Under the pieces are notes generated by a model. The model made no database searches. It was given only the letters and a program-made list of their open reading frames with translations, and had not been told where the DNA came from. The position numbers and the translations under genes are program-made. A stretch of 64,000 nt of DNA from Alphaproteobacteria bacterium (GTDB lineage Bacteria; Pseudomonadota; Alphaproteobacteria; Sphingomonadales; Kordiimonadaceae), in NCBI GenBank assembly GCA_013372975.1, contig JABXIS010000006.1:1-64000 (forward strand). The letters run 5' to 3'. Positions 52,552 to 60,685 of this stretch are shown here, one piece after another (position 1 is the first letter of the stretch; the number at the start of each line of letters is the position of its first letter).

Positions 52552-53598
52552 ATGAAAACTATCTATTTTCACATCGGCACACCAAAAACAGGCACCACAG
52601 CCCTTCAGGTTTTCCTGGCAAAGAACGAAGACGCACTTGAAAAGCAAGGCGTCAGGTATCTGCCAATAGGGCCCAGGAGGAACCGGCAATCACCCAAGAT
52701 GGATCAAGGCAATGCGCAACCGCTTGCTCGTTCGCTCCTGCCCGCTGGCACACCATACAACTTGCGCCAAAATCAAAAGGCACTGATGGCGGAATTCAAA
52801 TCAGCTCTCGATAACTGCGGCGAACAAATACCAATCATTTCCGGCGAAGCATTTTGCGAGCTGCCCCTGGAAACACTTAAGTCATTGGTACAAAACATGA
52901 ATGCTGCTGGTTTCGAACCTAAAATTCTTGTTTGGGTCAGGGAACATGCTGCCTATCTGGAATCGCGGTACAACCAGTTTGTAAAGAAACGCATGGAGAC
53001 TGACGACTTCGAAACCTTTGTCAAAAAAATGTGCGCTGACCACCCATATCTCGCATATGGCCGCTTCGCTGATCAACTTGCTGAAATGGTGGGATCGGAG
53101 AATGTCTTGGTCCGCGCTTTTGGTGAGCGGGACACCTGTGAGGAATTTGCCGACATCGTGGGCCTCGACATGTCAGAACTCGAGAAACCCCAAAAAGGCA
53201 TTAATGTCAGCCTCAGCCCGGCTAAGACTGAAATTCTTCGGGCACTCAACAATTTGGGCAGGCCCCAAAGCTTCGCCAATGCTCTCATGCAAAATGAGAA
53301 AATTCTCAGCCAGCTGGAGCCATCACAGGCATCTACATTTGTATCCCCGGGCATTCGCGAGAAGTTGGATAATCTATACTCCGAAGACCTTCAGCATCTG
53401 TCCGAAAAGTGGTTTGATGGCAAACCTATTCTTCCGCAGAAGACGAAGCCATATGTGAAACAAGCCGAAGTCCTTGACCAACTTGACCCTCTGGAACTTA
53501 TACAGTTTCTGGGAGGCATATTGGTCCGCAACGAGGAACGTCTGACGACAATCGAACGAACACTGGCCGCCGTCGCGGCAAGGCTTAAAAAGCCATAG
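52552..53598 (+). CDS. Sulfotransferase-like P-loop protein
   Basis: A 348-residue cytosolic protein. The N-terminal KTIYFHIGTPKTGTTALQVFL is the PAPS 5'-phosphosulfate-binding loop pattern (PKTGTT) of bacterial sulfotransferases, with VWVREHAAYLESRYNQFVK as the likely 3'-phosphate region. The C-terminal third is not family-like and ends in a possible coiled coil. The acceptor is unknown; it may sulfate a glycolipid or glycan. The gene lies 18 bases after fghA on the same strand and converges closely with a PAS gene. Its base composition is lower in GC than fghA. Confidence 0.75.
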   Translation: MKTIYFHIGTPKTGTTALQVFLAKNEDALEKQGVRYLPIGPRRNRQSPKMDQGNAQPLARSLLPAGTPYNLRQNQKALMAEFKSALDNCGEQIPIISGEAFCELPLETLKSLVQNMNAAGFEPKILVWVREHAAYLESRYNQFVKKRMETDDFETFVKKMCADHPYLAYGRFADQLAEMVGSENVLVRAFGERDTCEEFADIVGLDMSELEKPQKGINVSLSPAKTEILRALNNLGRPQSFANALMQNEKILSQLEPSQASTFVSPGIREKLDNLYSEDLQHLSEKWFDGKPILPQKTKPYVKQAEVLDQLDPLELIQFLGGILVRNEERLTTIERTLAAVAARLKKP

Positions 53599-53601
53599 TC
53601 C

Positions 53602-54102
53602 TTACAATTTTTCACGCCCAATTACCTGGGACGCACACAAAAGAATGGTGAAGTTATTGTTGTTGTCCTTAAGGGGCAATAACACATTCTCCGTGTGGAT
53701 ATGGGGTTTCCCCATATCTCCAAGATCAAACTGATAAAATACAGGACGCGCACGCCAATAAGCTTGCTTGTAGATTTTGCCGCGCCAGCCCTTGTCAGCG
53801 TCCTGTTCGCTAAGTCTGGCCCCAGTGAAATCCCCGCCGATCATGTCTACAAGCGCGGTTCCAAACAGGCGCATCTGATAATCTGCGCCACCGCCCAGTA
53901 CATCAATCATGTAGATATGCGGCAAAAGCGACTTCATTTCAGCAGGGGAAAGGTCTCGCCTGGCAGGCATATCCCTGCCACCTTTTTTCAGAAGCCATAG
54001 CTCATGAAGTGCTTTGGTAACTTTGGCAGTGGGGGCATCCAGCTCCCGAATGGGCTTACCTTCAACACCGATCTTTTCTTCTGTACCCGAAAACGGAATC
54101 AT
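53602..54102 (-). CDS. PAS_5-type PAS domain protein
   Basis: A 166-residue single-domain protein of the alphaproteobacterial PAS family (PF07310 type). Seen: LHELWLLKKGGRDMPARRDL, PAEMKSLLPHIYMIDVLG, YQMRLFGTALVDMIGGDFTGARLSE and a C-terminal VLLPLKDNNNNFTILLCAS. These are PAS folds with no output domain, and their ligand or partner is unknown. It converges with the sulfotransferase-like gene, with only three bases between stops. No membrane segment. Confidence 0.85.
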   Translation of the reverse strand: MIPFSGTEEKIGVEGKPIRELDAPTAKVTKALHELWLLKKGGRDMPARRDLSPAEMKSLLPHIYMIDVLGGGADYQMRLFGTALVDMIGGDFTGARLSEQDADKGWRGKIYKQAYWRARPVFYQFDLGDMGKPHIHTENVLLPLKDNNNNFTILLCASQVIGREKL

Positions 54103-54201
54103 TGCAGTCCTTTCAACACGTTGTCTGCGAACAATCCCCAGCTCAGCTCAGCCTACCGCTTCCCTCTCTTGCCGTCCAGCTGGAGAGTTGCATCCATTGT
54201 C

Positions 54202-54232
54202 AAAAGAAAAGGCAGGACGAAACGCCCTGCCC
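54202..54232 (-). terminator. Rho-independent terminator after purB
   Basis: On the minus strand GGCAGG-gcgtttcgt-CCTGCC followed by TTTTCTTTTG, 27 bases past the purB stop. Confidence 0.88.
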
Positions 54233-54258
54233 TTCCCACATCACTTTTATGAAATCTT

Positions 54259-55560
54259 CTATTCGCCAAACACGCGCTTGAAGATCGTGTCAACATGCTT
54301 GGTGTGGTAATCCATGTTGAAGAGCTCATCCAGCTCCGCTTCGGATACTTTGCTTGTCACAATCTCGTCGGCTTTCAGAAGGTCCAAAAGCTGCAGCTCA
54401 CCGCGGCTGTCCCACACTTTCATCGCATTGGCCTGCACCAGACGGTACGCGTCTTCGCGGCTTACGCCAGCCTGCGTCAGCTCCAAGAGCACCCGTTGGC
54501 TGTTTGGAAGGCCGCCCATCTTGTTCATGTTGTCGAGCATATTCTCAGGATACACCAGAAGCTGGTCCATCACGTTCGTCAGGCGGGCCAGAGAGAAATC
54601 AAGCGCTACAGTCGCATCCGGGCCGATATAACGCTCAACAGACGAGTGAGAGATATCCCGCTCGTGCCACAGCGCCACATTTTCCATAGCAGGGATCGCC
54701 ATCGCGCGAATGTAGCGCGCCTGGCCCGTCAGGTTTTCGGTCAGGATCGGGTTTTTCTTGTGCGGCATCGCGCTCGAGCCCTTCTGGCCCTTGGAGAAAT
54801 ACTCCTGGGCTTCGAGAACTTCTGTACGCTGCAAGTGTCGCACTTCCACCGCCAGACGCTCGATGCAGCTCGCGATCACACCCAGAACCGCAAAATACAT
54901 GGCGTGACGGTCGCGCGGGATCACTTGTGTGGACACAGGCTCGATCTCAAGCCCCATTTTTTCAGCCACATATTCTTCCACGAACGGGTCAATGTTCGCG
55001 AAGGTACCAACCGCGCCAGAAATCGCACAGGTTGCCACTTCCTTACGGGCATCTTTCATGCGGGCGAGACAGCGGTCAAATTCAGCATACGCTTGCGCCA
55101 TCTTAAGGCCAAAGGTTACTGGCTCAGCATGGATGCCGTGGCTGCGGCCAATACAAACGGTGTATTTATGCTCTTCCGCGCGGCGCTTCAGCACAACAAG
55201 CAGCTTCTCAAGGTCATCGATAATGATGTCTGCGGCTTGCATCAGTTGAACGCTGAGGCAGGTATCCAGAACGTCGGATGAGGTCATGCCCTGGTGAACA
55301 AAACGGGCTTCGTCACCGACATGCTCAGCCAAGTTCGTCAGGAAGGCGATTACATCGTGTTTTACTTCGCGCTCAATCTCGTCAATGCGTGAAACTTCGA
55401 ACTTGCCGCGCTCCCACACAGCCTTGGCTGCGGCCTCTGGAATACGGCCAAGCTTGGCGTTGGCATCACAGGCGTGGGCTTCAATCTCGAACCAGATGCG
55501 GAACCGGTTTTCGGCTTCCCAAATGTCGGTCATCTGCTTGCGGGAATAACGAGGGATCAT
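54259..55560 (-). CDS. purB: Adenylosuccinate lyase
   Basis: A 433-residue fumarase/aspartase-superfamily enzyme that acts twice in purine synthesis (SAICAR to AICAR, and adenylosuccinate to AMP). The signature GSSAMPHKKNPI is present, as are VHQGMTSSDVLDTCLS and GRSHGIHAEPVTFG with the catalytic His. GAGGAG precedes ATG 55560. It is divergent from the amidohydrolase gene and has its own terminator. Confidence 0.98.
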   Translation of the reverse strand: MIPRYSRKQMTDIWEAENRFRIWFEIEAHACDANAKLGRIPEAAAKAVWERGKFEVSRIDEIEREVKHDVIAFLTNLAEHVGDEARFVHQGMTSSDVLDTCLSVQLMQAADIIIDDLEKLLVVLKRRAEEHKYTVCIGRSHGIHAEPVTFGLKMAQAYAEFDRCLARMKDARKEVATCAISGAVGTFANIDPFVEEYVAEKMGLEIEPVSTQVIPRDRHAMYFAVLGVIASCIERLAVEVRHLQRTEVLEAQEYFSKGQKGSSAMPHKKNPILTENLTGQARYIRAMAIPAMENVALWHERDISHSSVERYIGPDATVALDFSLARLTNVMDQLLVYPENMLDNMNKMGGLPNSQRVLLELTQAGVSREDAYRLVQANAMKVWDSRGELQLLDLLKADEIVTSKVSEAELDELFNMDYHTKHVDTIFKRVFGE

Positions 55561-55698
55561 GGGGCGCGCTCCTCACGGAAATGGATAAAAACAAAATCTG
55601 CCGCCCACCTATCAGAAAGCACGCCTGATCGCAAGTTTCCTTGACATATCTGCCTCACGCCCAGAGCATGCCTCCTACGCATCTTGGGGAGGGATAGA

Positions 55699-56991
55699 AT
55701 GCGCTTATTCATTGCCATACTTTGTTCGATTATGTTTGCTACATTCGCGTTAGCCCAAAAGATCCAGATTGAGCACGTCACCATTATTTCGATGGATGGA
55801 AACAAGGTGCATGAGGACGCAACGCTAGCGATTGAAGGCGACCGTATTGTCTATGTCGGCCCAGCCGATAAAGCGCCGCAACTTCATGGCACCCATTCAA
55901 TAATAGACGGTACAGGTAAATTCCTCCTTCCGGGCCTTGTCGAAATGCATGGCCACCTGCCCGCAGCAGGCTGGGACAAGGACCGTACAGAAGAAACCCT
56001 GTTCCTCTATCTCGCGGGCGGTGTGACAACTGTTCGTGGGATGCTGGGCGATCCGGTTCAATTCGACCTGCGTGAAAAAATCACATCCGGCGACATCGCG
56101 GGCCCGACCCTCTACCTGGCGGCACCCAGCCTGAATGGCCGAAGTGTTTCATCGGTTGACGAGGCCATCGCAAAAACCAAACAATATGCGGCTGAGGGCT
56201 GGGACCTGCAGAAGCTGCATGGCGGCCTTGCCCCGGAAGAATATGAGGCTATCGCTACCACCGCGAAGGCACTCAATTACCCGTTTGGCGGCCATGTATC
56301 TGCCGACGTTGGCGTTGAAGCCAGCTTGGACGCCGGGCAGATATCCATTGACCACTTGGATGGTTTCCTGACGTGGCTGGGTGGCGACAAACATGAGTTA
56401 ACCGACGCGGAGCTTCAGAAAGCTGTAGACAGCACAAAGGCATCAAATACCTGGGTGGTTCCCACACAAGCCTTGATGAATATGTTCCTGAGCGGTGGCG
56501 ACCTCGGCGCATTGCTGGCCCGACCAGAAAACCGATATGTTTCGAAGGAAACTGTCGCTGCGTGGCAAGAGCGCGTCGAAGACATCAACAAAGATGCCAA
56601 CCCACTTCTCGCACAGAACCGCCAGAGGCTGATCAAAGCGCTGGTTGACGGCGGCGCCAAGGTGGCCATGGGCAGCGATGCGCCACAAGTGTTCTCGGTG
56701 CCCGGCTTCTCCATCTGGCGGGAGATCGAAACCCTCAAGGACGCAGGCCTCACCAACAATCAAATTTTGGCTTTAGGCACAAGTGCCGCAGGTCTTTACT
56801 TTGCTGACAAAGATAGGTTTGGCGCGATAAAGGTTGGTGCCCGCGCAGACATGATCCTCTTGAACGCTGACCCGCGCGAAAACATCATGAATATTACCAA
56901 ACAGGCTGGGGTTATGACCGGCGGGCGATGGTATAGCCGGCAAATGATCGATAAACGCCTAGAGGACATCTCAAAACGGCATGGCAACTAG
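55699..56991 (+). CDS. Secreted amidohydrolase-family metal hydrolase
   Basis: A 430-residue exported amidohydrolase. The signal peptide (MRLFIAILCSIMFATFALA) ends near residue 19. The composite beta-domain is followed by LLPGLVEMHGHLPAAGW, the HxH metal motif, KLHGGLAPEEYEAIA, FGGHVSADVGVE, ISIDHLDGFLTWL (third His), and VAMGSDAPQVFSVPG with the catalytic Asp. It belongs to the imidazolonepropionase-like/prolidase-like group; substrate unknown. ATG 55699 follows GGGGAGGG. Its end overlaps the CYTH gene on the opposite strand by four bases. Confidence 0.9.
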   Translation: MRLFIAILCSIMFATFALAQKIQIEHVTIISMDGNKVHEDATLAIEGDRIVYVGPADKAPQLHGTHSIIDGTGKFLLPGLVEMHGHLPAAGWDKDRTEETLFLYLAGGVTTVRGMLGDPVQFDLREKITSGDIAGPTLYLAAPSLNGRSVSSVDEAIAKTKQYAAEGWDLQKLHGGLAPEEYEAIATTAKALNYPFGGHVSADVGVEASLDAGQISIDHLDGFLTWLGGDKHELTDAELQKAVDSTKASNTWVVPTQALMNMFLSGGDLGALLARPENRYVSKETVAAWQERVEDINKDANPLLAQNRQRLIKALVDGGAKVAMGSDAPQVFSVPGFSIWREIETLKDAGLTNNQILALGTSAAGLYFADKDRFGAIKVGARADMILLNADPRENIMNITKQAGVMTGGRWYSRQMIDKRLEDISKRHGN

Positions 56992-57473
56992 CCGCCGTTC
57001 AGCAACGCGATAAAATCGCTTCTCCATCTGGAAATGGGGTTTCGGGCCAGGTTTGCATTCTGAAATGCTGGATCACCCGAAACCTCTTTGCCAATCCACG
57101 CAGGACGTTCGAATTGCTCATCTTTCGCCTGTAACTCGATTTCCGCAAGCAAGAGCCCTTCATTAGCGCCCTTGAATTGGTCAATAGACCAGACATGATT
57201 GCCTGACTTCACACTGTGGCGGATTTTTTCCACAGGCGCCTCAAGCGCGCTGTCAATAAGGCCACGGGCCTCTCCATCAGACAATTCTCTTTCGACTTCC
57301 TGACGAACGATTCCCTTGCCAACCTTTGCAGCCAATATAAACCTGCCGCTGGAATGGCGAACACGCAATGAACGCCCCTCGCCACGCATGATATACCATT
57401 GAGAAATTTCTTCGCCGCCCCTCAAATCCACAACGCCCGGGCGCACAAGGAATTTTCGTTCAATCTCAATCAC
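56988..57473 (-). CDS. CYTH domain protein
   Basis: A 161-residue triphosphate-tunnel protein. The N-terminal EIERKFLV is the family hallmark (ExExK); further strands include SLRVRHSSGRFILAAKVGKG and HVWSIDQFKGANEGLLLAEIELQ. CYTH proteins bind triphosphates and hydrolyse inorganic or nucleoside triphosphates in the cytosol. Its start overlaps the end of the NUDIX gene by four bases, so the two are co-translated, which may reflect a shared nucleotide-cleaning role. Confidence 0.92.
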   Translation of the reverse strand: MIEIERKFLVRPGVVDLRGGEEISQWYIMRGEGRSLRVRHSSGRFILAAKVGKGIVRQEVERELSDGEARGLIDSALEAPVEKIRHSVKSGNHVWSIDQFKGANEGLLLAEIELQAKDEQFERPAWIGKEVSGDPAFQNANLARNPISRWRSDFIALLNGG

Positions 57474-57922
57474 GGCTTCAGCTTACCCGCACGCAAGAAA
57501 CAAATATGAATGGCATTGGCGTATCCCGGTGGAACGTCACCAATTTTTGCGATACCTTTAGGCCCCTTGAACTCTGCCCACTTATGCTCGTCGGACAAAC
57601 AAATTTGGATATCTTTGGCCTTTTCCTTCAGCATAGCGGTAAACACCAATACCAGACGATCGCCCAAAGTTGGGTGGTGCTTGACCCAACTGGATACAAA
57701 CTCAAAATTCTTGGCTTTGAGGCCTGCCTCTTCTTTCATTTCGCGCTTCAAGGCCTTGAAAAGGTCCTCTCCTGTTTCCACCTTTCCCCCCGGCAGGTCA
57801 AACAGGCCACTGGATTTGCGCATCACAAGCACTTTGCCATCTTTTGACATCAAGACAACCTTGGCTGAGATGGGCAGATCCTCAAGTTCCTTGCGGGTGG
57901 ATTTTACTTGTTCCCAGTACAT
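57470..57922 (-). CDS. NUDIX hydrolase
   Basis: A 150-residue NUDIX protein. The box GGKVETGEDLFKALKREM-KEEAGL fits GX5EX7REUXEEXGU. It should split a nucleoside-diphosphate-linked substrate using Mg2+. ATG 57922 is chosen (AGGAG upstream); one codon earlier is a TTG. The YANAIHICFLRAGKLKP C-terminus is not diagnostic. Substrate unknown. It is translationally coupled to the CYTH gene. Confidence 0.92.
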   Translation of the reverse strand: MYWEQVKSTRKELEDLPISAKVVLMSKDGKVLVMRKSSGLFDLPGGKVETGEDLFKALKREMKEEAGLKAKNFEFVSSWVKHHPTLGDRLVLVFTAMLKEKAKDIQICLSDEHKWAEFKGPKGIAKIGDVPPGYANAIHICFLRAGKLKP

Positions 57923-57971
57923 CAAAACTCCTAAAGGCGTTTTTCTGGCATATGCCAGTCCCCCAAAATTC

Positions 57972-58658
57972 CTACAATAGCCCTAATTCCTTAAAGCTTG
58001 CTTGGCCTGTTTTTCCAACAATAATGTGGTCATGCACTTTCACACCAACCTTGTCACAAGCCTCGGAAATCTCCTTCGTCATCAGAATATCCGCTCGGCT
58101 GGGGCTCGGGTCTCCTGACGGATGATTGTGCACCAATATAAGGGCACCCGCATCAAGTTCAAGCGCGCGACGAATGACTTCCCGCGGGTATACCGCCGTA
58201 TGGTCAATAGTGCCCTCACTTAAAACCTCGTCGGTTATCAGCTTGTTTTTGCGATCAAGAAACATAAGGCGAAATTGCTCTCTCGCCATATTCCCCATGA
58301 CACCCTGTAAATAATCGCTGACGGCGCTCCAGTTATCTAAAACCGGCTGCGAACGGGCCTGAACGCGGGCAAGATGGAGCGCAGAAGCCTGCACTGACTT
58401 TATCGCCGCCACTGCTGTGTCGCCCAGCCCCGGCATGGCGCCAAGCCTTTCGACATCAGCGCTTAGAACGGCCGCATAGGTTCCAAACCGGGCAATAAGG
58501 TCCTTAGCCAGAGGCTTAACGTCCCGCCGCGGAATTGCCAGAAACAAGATCAGCTCAAGAAGCTCATAATCCGCCAGGGCGTCCGGTCCCCCCTTCAGGA
58601 AACGCTCCCGAAGCCTGGACCTGTGGCCTCTCATATGTTCTTTTGCTGCTTCCCCCAT
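57972..58658 (-). CDS. radC: RadC family JAMM protein
   Basis: A 228-residue protein. An N-terminal helix-hairpin-helix-like region (LADYELLELILFLAIPRRDVKPLAKDLI; GLGDTAVAAIKSV) is followed by the MPN/JAMM domain with LILVHNHPSGDPSPSRADILMT (H-x-H-x10-D) and GLLTD..LSEGTIDHT-type strands. RadC's role is uncertain; it is not needed for DNA repair in E. coli. It lies 11 bases after the map stop on the same strand. Confidence 0.94.
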   Translation of the reverse strand: MGEAAKEHMRGHRSRLRERFLKGGPDALADYELLELILFLAIPRRDVKPLAKDLIARFGTYAAVLSADVERLGAMPGLGDTAVAAIKSVQASALHLARVQARSQPVLDNWSAVSDYLQGVMGNMAREQFRLMFLDRKNKLITDEVLSEGTIDHTAVYPREVIRRALELDAGALILVHNHPSGDPSPSRADILMTKEISEACDKVGVKVHDHIIVGKTGQASFKELGLL

Positions 58659-58669
58659 CCAGCGCTCTT

Positions 58670-59500
58670 CTAACCAATGCCTTCATAGGGCGGGCAGAAC
58701 CACCCCTTAGGGGACTTGGTAAACACTTCATAGCCATCTTCGGTTACCGCCAATGTGTGCTCAAACTGCATCGACAAGGTCTTGTCGCGAGTAACAGCGG
58801 TCCAGCCATCTGCTAACACCTTACAACCCGGCTTCCCAGCGTTCACCATCGGCTCAATAGTGAAAAACATACCTGGCTTCAATTCCGGCCCCGTACCCGG
58901 CTTGCCAAAATGCATCACGCTCGGCTCATCGTGGAAGACACGACCGATCCCGTGACCGCAAAAATCCCTAACCACACTATAGCGGTGGGCCTCCACATGG
59001 GTTTGAATGGCATGACCAATGTCGCCGAGGTAAGCGCCTGGTTTGACTACCTCGATACCCTTCCAAAGGGCTTCGAAAGTGACCTGGCAAAGCCGCTGGG
59101 GCAAAAGCTTGGGTTTACCGACAAAAAACATCCTGCTGGTGTCGCCAAACCAACCGTCAAGAATGACGGTGACATCAATATTGAGGCTGTCGCCGTCACG
59201 CAGCTTCTTGGATCCCGGAATACCATGACAGATCACATGGTTTATGGATGTACAGATAGACTTAGGGAAACCTCGATAGTTTAGCGGCGCAGGTACAGCG
59301 CCGTGATCGACGATAAATTCGTGGCACAAGCGGTCAAGCTCTTCCGTGGTAATGCCAGCTTTCACATGCGGGGTTATATAGTCCAGCGTTTCGGCTGCAA
59401 GCCGGCCAGCTGCACGCATACCCTCAAATGCCTCAGGCCCGTGGATTTTAATGGATCCTGTCCGAGCTTCAGGGGCATTCACCGCATCTACATAATTCAT
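58670..59500 (-). CDS. map: Methionine aminopeptidase, type I
   Basis: A 276-residue enzyme that removes the N-terminal Met of new proteins. Metal ligands are visible in LNIDVTVILDGWFGDTSRMFFVG (two Asp), RDFCGHGIGRVFHDEPSV (His), MFFTIEPMVN (Glu) and MQFEHTLAVT (Glu). ATG 59500 is chosen (GGAAG upstream and normal length); a long upstream extension runs through the end of sfsA. The N-terminal 15 residues are longer than in E. coli Map. It lies 28 bases after sfsA. Confidence 0.96.
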   Translation of the reverse strand: MNYVDAVNAPEARTGSIKIHGPEAFEGMRAAGRLAAETLDYITPHVKAGITTEELDRLCHEFIVDHGAVPAPLNYRGFPKSICTSINHVICHGIPGSKKLRDGDSLNIDVTVILDGWFGDTSRMFFVGKPKLLPQRLCQVTFEALWKGIEVVKPGAYLGDIGHAIQTHVEAHRYSVVRDFCGHGIGRVFHDEPSVMHFGKPGTGPELKPGMFFTIEPMVNAGKPGCKVLADGWTAVTRDKTLSMQFEHTLAVTEDGYEVFTKSPKGWFCPPYEGIG

Positions 59501-59528
59501 TTCAATCTTCCTGTACCATCCAAAGGCC

Positions 59529-60239
59529 CTACAAATGAATGGCCATTGGCTTCCCAACCTCAATGCCATCCAAAGATAGGTCACAAACATAACACAATGT
59601 TTCAACGCCCGCCGCTAGCGCTTTCCTGAGCGTTTTTGCATATGTTGGGTCAATATCCTCTGCCGGCCTAAAAGACAAGCAATCCCCGCGCTGGACAAGA
59701 TATAGCATCACTGCGCGGTGGCCTTCAGCAACCATATCCATCAACTCAAGAAGATGCTTTGTTCCTCGAGCAGTCACTGCATCAGGAAACTGTGCCTCAT
59801 CTCCAACGCGTAACGTAACATTCTTTACCTCAACAAAGCATTTTTCGGCTGCTGACGAATTGGCGGGATCCTCAAGTAAAATATCTATTCGGCTATTCTT
59901 GCCATATTTCACTTCTCGCCGAAGAGAGGCATATCCTGTCAGCTCCGGAATAGAGGCTGCCAAAATCGCTTCTTCAGCCAGCCTATTTGGATGGCTGGTG
60001 TTAATCCCGACAAGGGAGCCATTGCATTCCACCAATTCCCACCGCCAATCCAATTTCGCTTTGGGATTTGTATTTGCAGACAGATAGACAAGGCTTCCAG
60101 GGTCCTTACAGCCCGACATAGAACCTGAGTTGGCGCAGTGGGCAGTGACCACACGCCCGTCTGGCAACTCGACATCTGCTAAAAAACGCTTGTATCGCTT
60201 GATCAAGCGCCCCTCTTGAAGTGTTTGCTGAAATTTCAT
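59529..60239 (-). CDS. sfsA: SfsA family protein
   Basis: A 236-residue protein of the SfsA family. Seen: GRLIKRYKRFLADVELPDGRVVTAHCANSG-type start (RYKRFLADV, TAHCANSGSM), SRIDILLED, CFVEVKNVTL with the PD-(D/E)xK-like core, and FPDAVTARGTKHLLEL. The name refers to sugar-fermentation stimulation in E. coli; the fold suggests nucleic-acid binding or cleavage. First gene of the minus-strand sfsA-map-radC series. Confidence 0.94.
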   Translation of the reverse strand: MKFQQTLQEGRLIKRYKRFLADVELPDGRVVTAHCANSGSMSGCKDPGSLVYLSANTNPKAKLDWRWELVECNGSLVGINTSHPNRLAEEAILAASIPELTGYASLRREVKYGKNSRIDILLEDPANSSAAEKCFVEVKNVTLRVGDEAQFPDAVTARGTKHLLELMDMVAEGHRAVMLYLVQRGDCLSFRPAEDIDPTYAKTLRKALAAGVETLCYVCDLSLDGIEVGKPMAIHL

Positions 60240-60310
60240 GGGGCGACCCTACCGGCTTGCTGCGCAGTTATCAACCACTCCATTTCATTGGCAATTAAAG
60301 CCGCGAAAAG

Positions 60311-60351
60311 TGATGAAAACCTCTGCAAACCCAAAATGGTTGATGAAAACC
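60311..60351 (+). promoter_or_regulatory. Direct repeat TGATGAAAACC, 30-base period
   Basis: TGATGAAAACC occurs at 60311 and 60341, exactly 30 bases apart (about three helical turns), 50-90 bases upstream of the possible promoter. It may be a tandem activator site. Confidence 0.4.
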
Positions 60352-60394
60352 CTATGAAATTGTCAACAATGTGATATCAAATACATCGACAAAG

Positions 60395-60422
60395 TTTGGA
60401 GTAGACCGTCAACAGCTATAAT
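60395..60422 (+). promoter_or_regulatory. Possible promoter of the TonB receptor gene
   Basis: TTTGGA (60395-60400) and TATAAT (60417-60422) with a 16-base spacer. This would give a leader of about 255 bases before ATG 60686. The -35 is a poor match. Confidence 0.4.
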
Positions 60423-60685
60423 CAGGGAGGATGCACGACTACTTTCGCTGGCTTTTGGAAGCTCTTACACATCAGTTGGTTGCCATTCTGCAACACTTTG
60501 CGAAGTTGCGCTGCCGGAGACCACCTGTTTGCATTGAAAAACGTCGAATTTGGTGTGCGTCTGTGCAAACTAAGGCTCTGGACGCATTGATGAAATGAGG
60601 TGCCCAGTTCATTCCCGGCATCCGGCGTTTCCCAAAGTAGCTTATAAAAAGTAGAAGTTGTGTACTTCGAATGAGGAATAACACC

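Larger units (their letters stand above)
60240..60685. other. Intergenic region and long leader of the TonB receptor gene
   Basis: A 446-base gap with a direct repeat, a promoter-like pair and no convincing gene. A 56-codon frame starting at 60431 is set aside because GGGAGG touches its ATG. Confidence 0.6.

Noticed and set aside
60431-60601. 56-codon frame upstream of the TonB receptor
   Set aside because: GGGAGG touches the ATG, leaving no spacing for initiation, and the composition is not protein-like.
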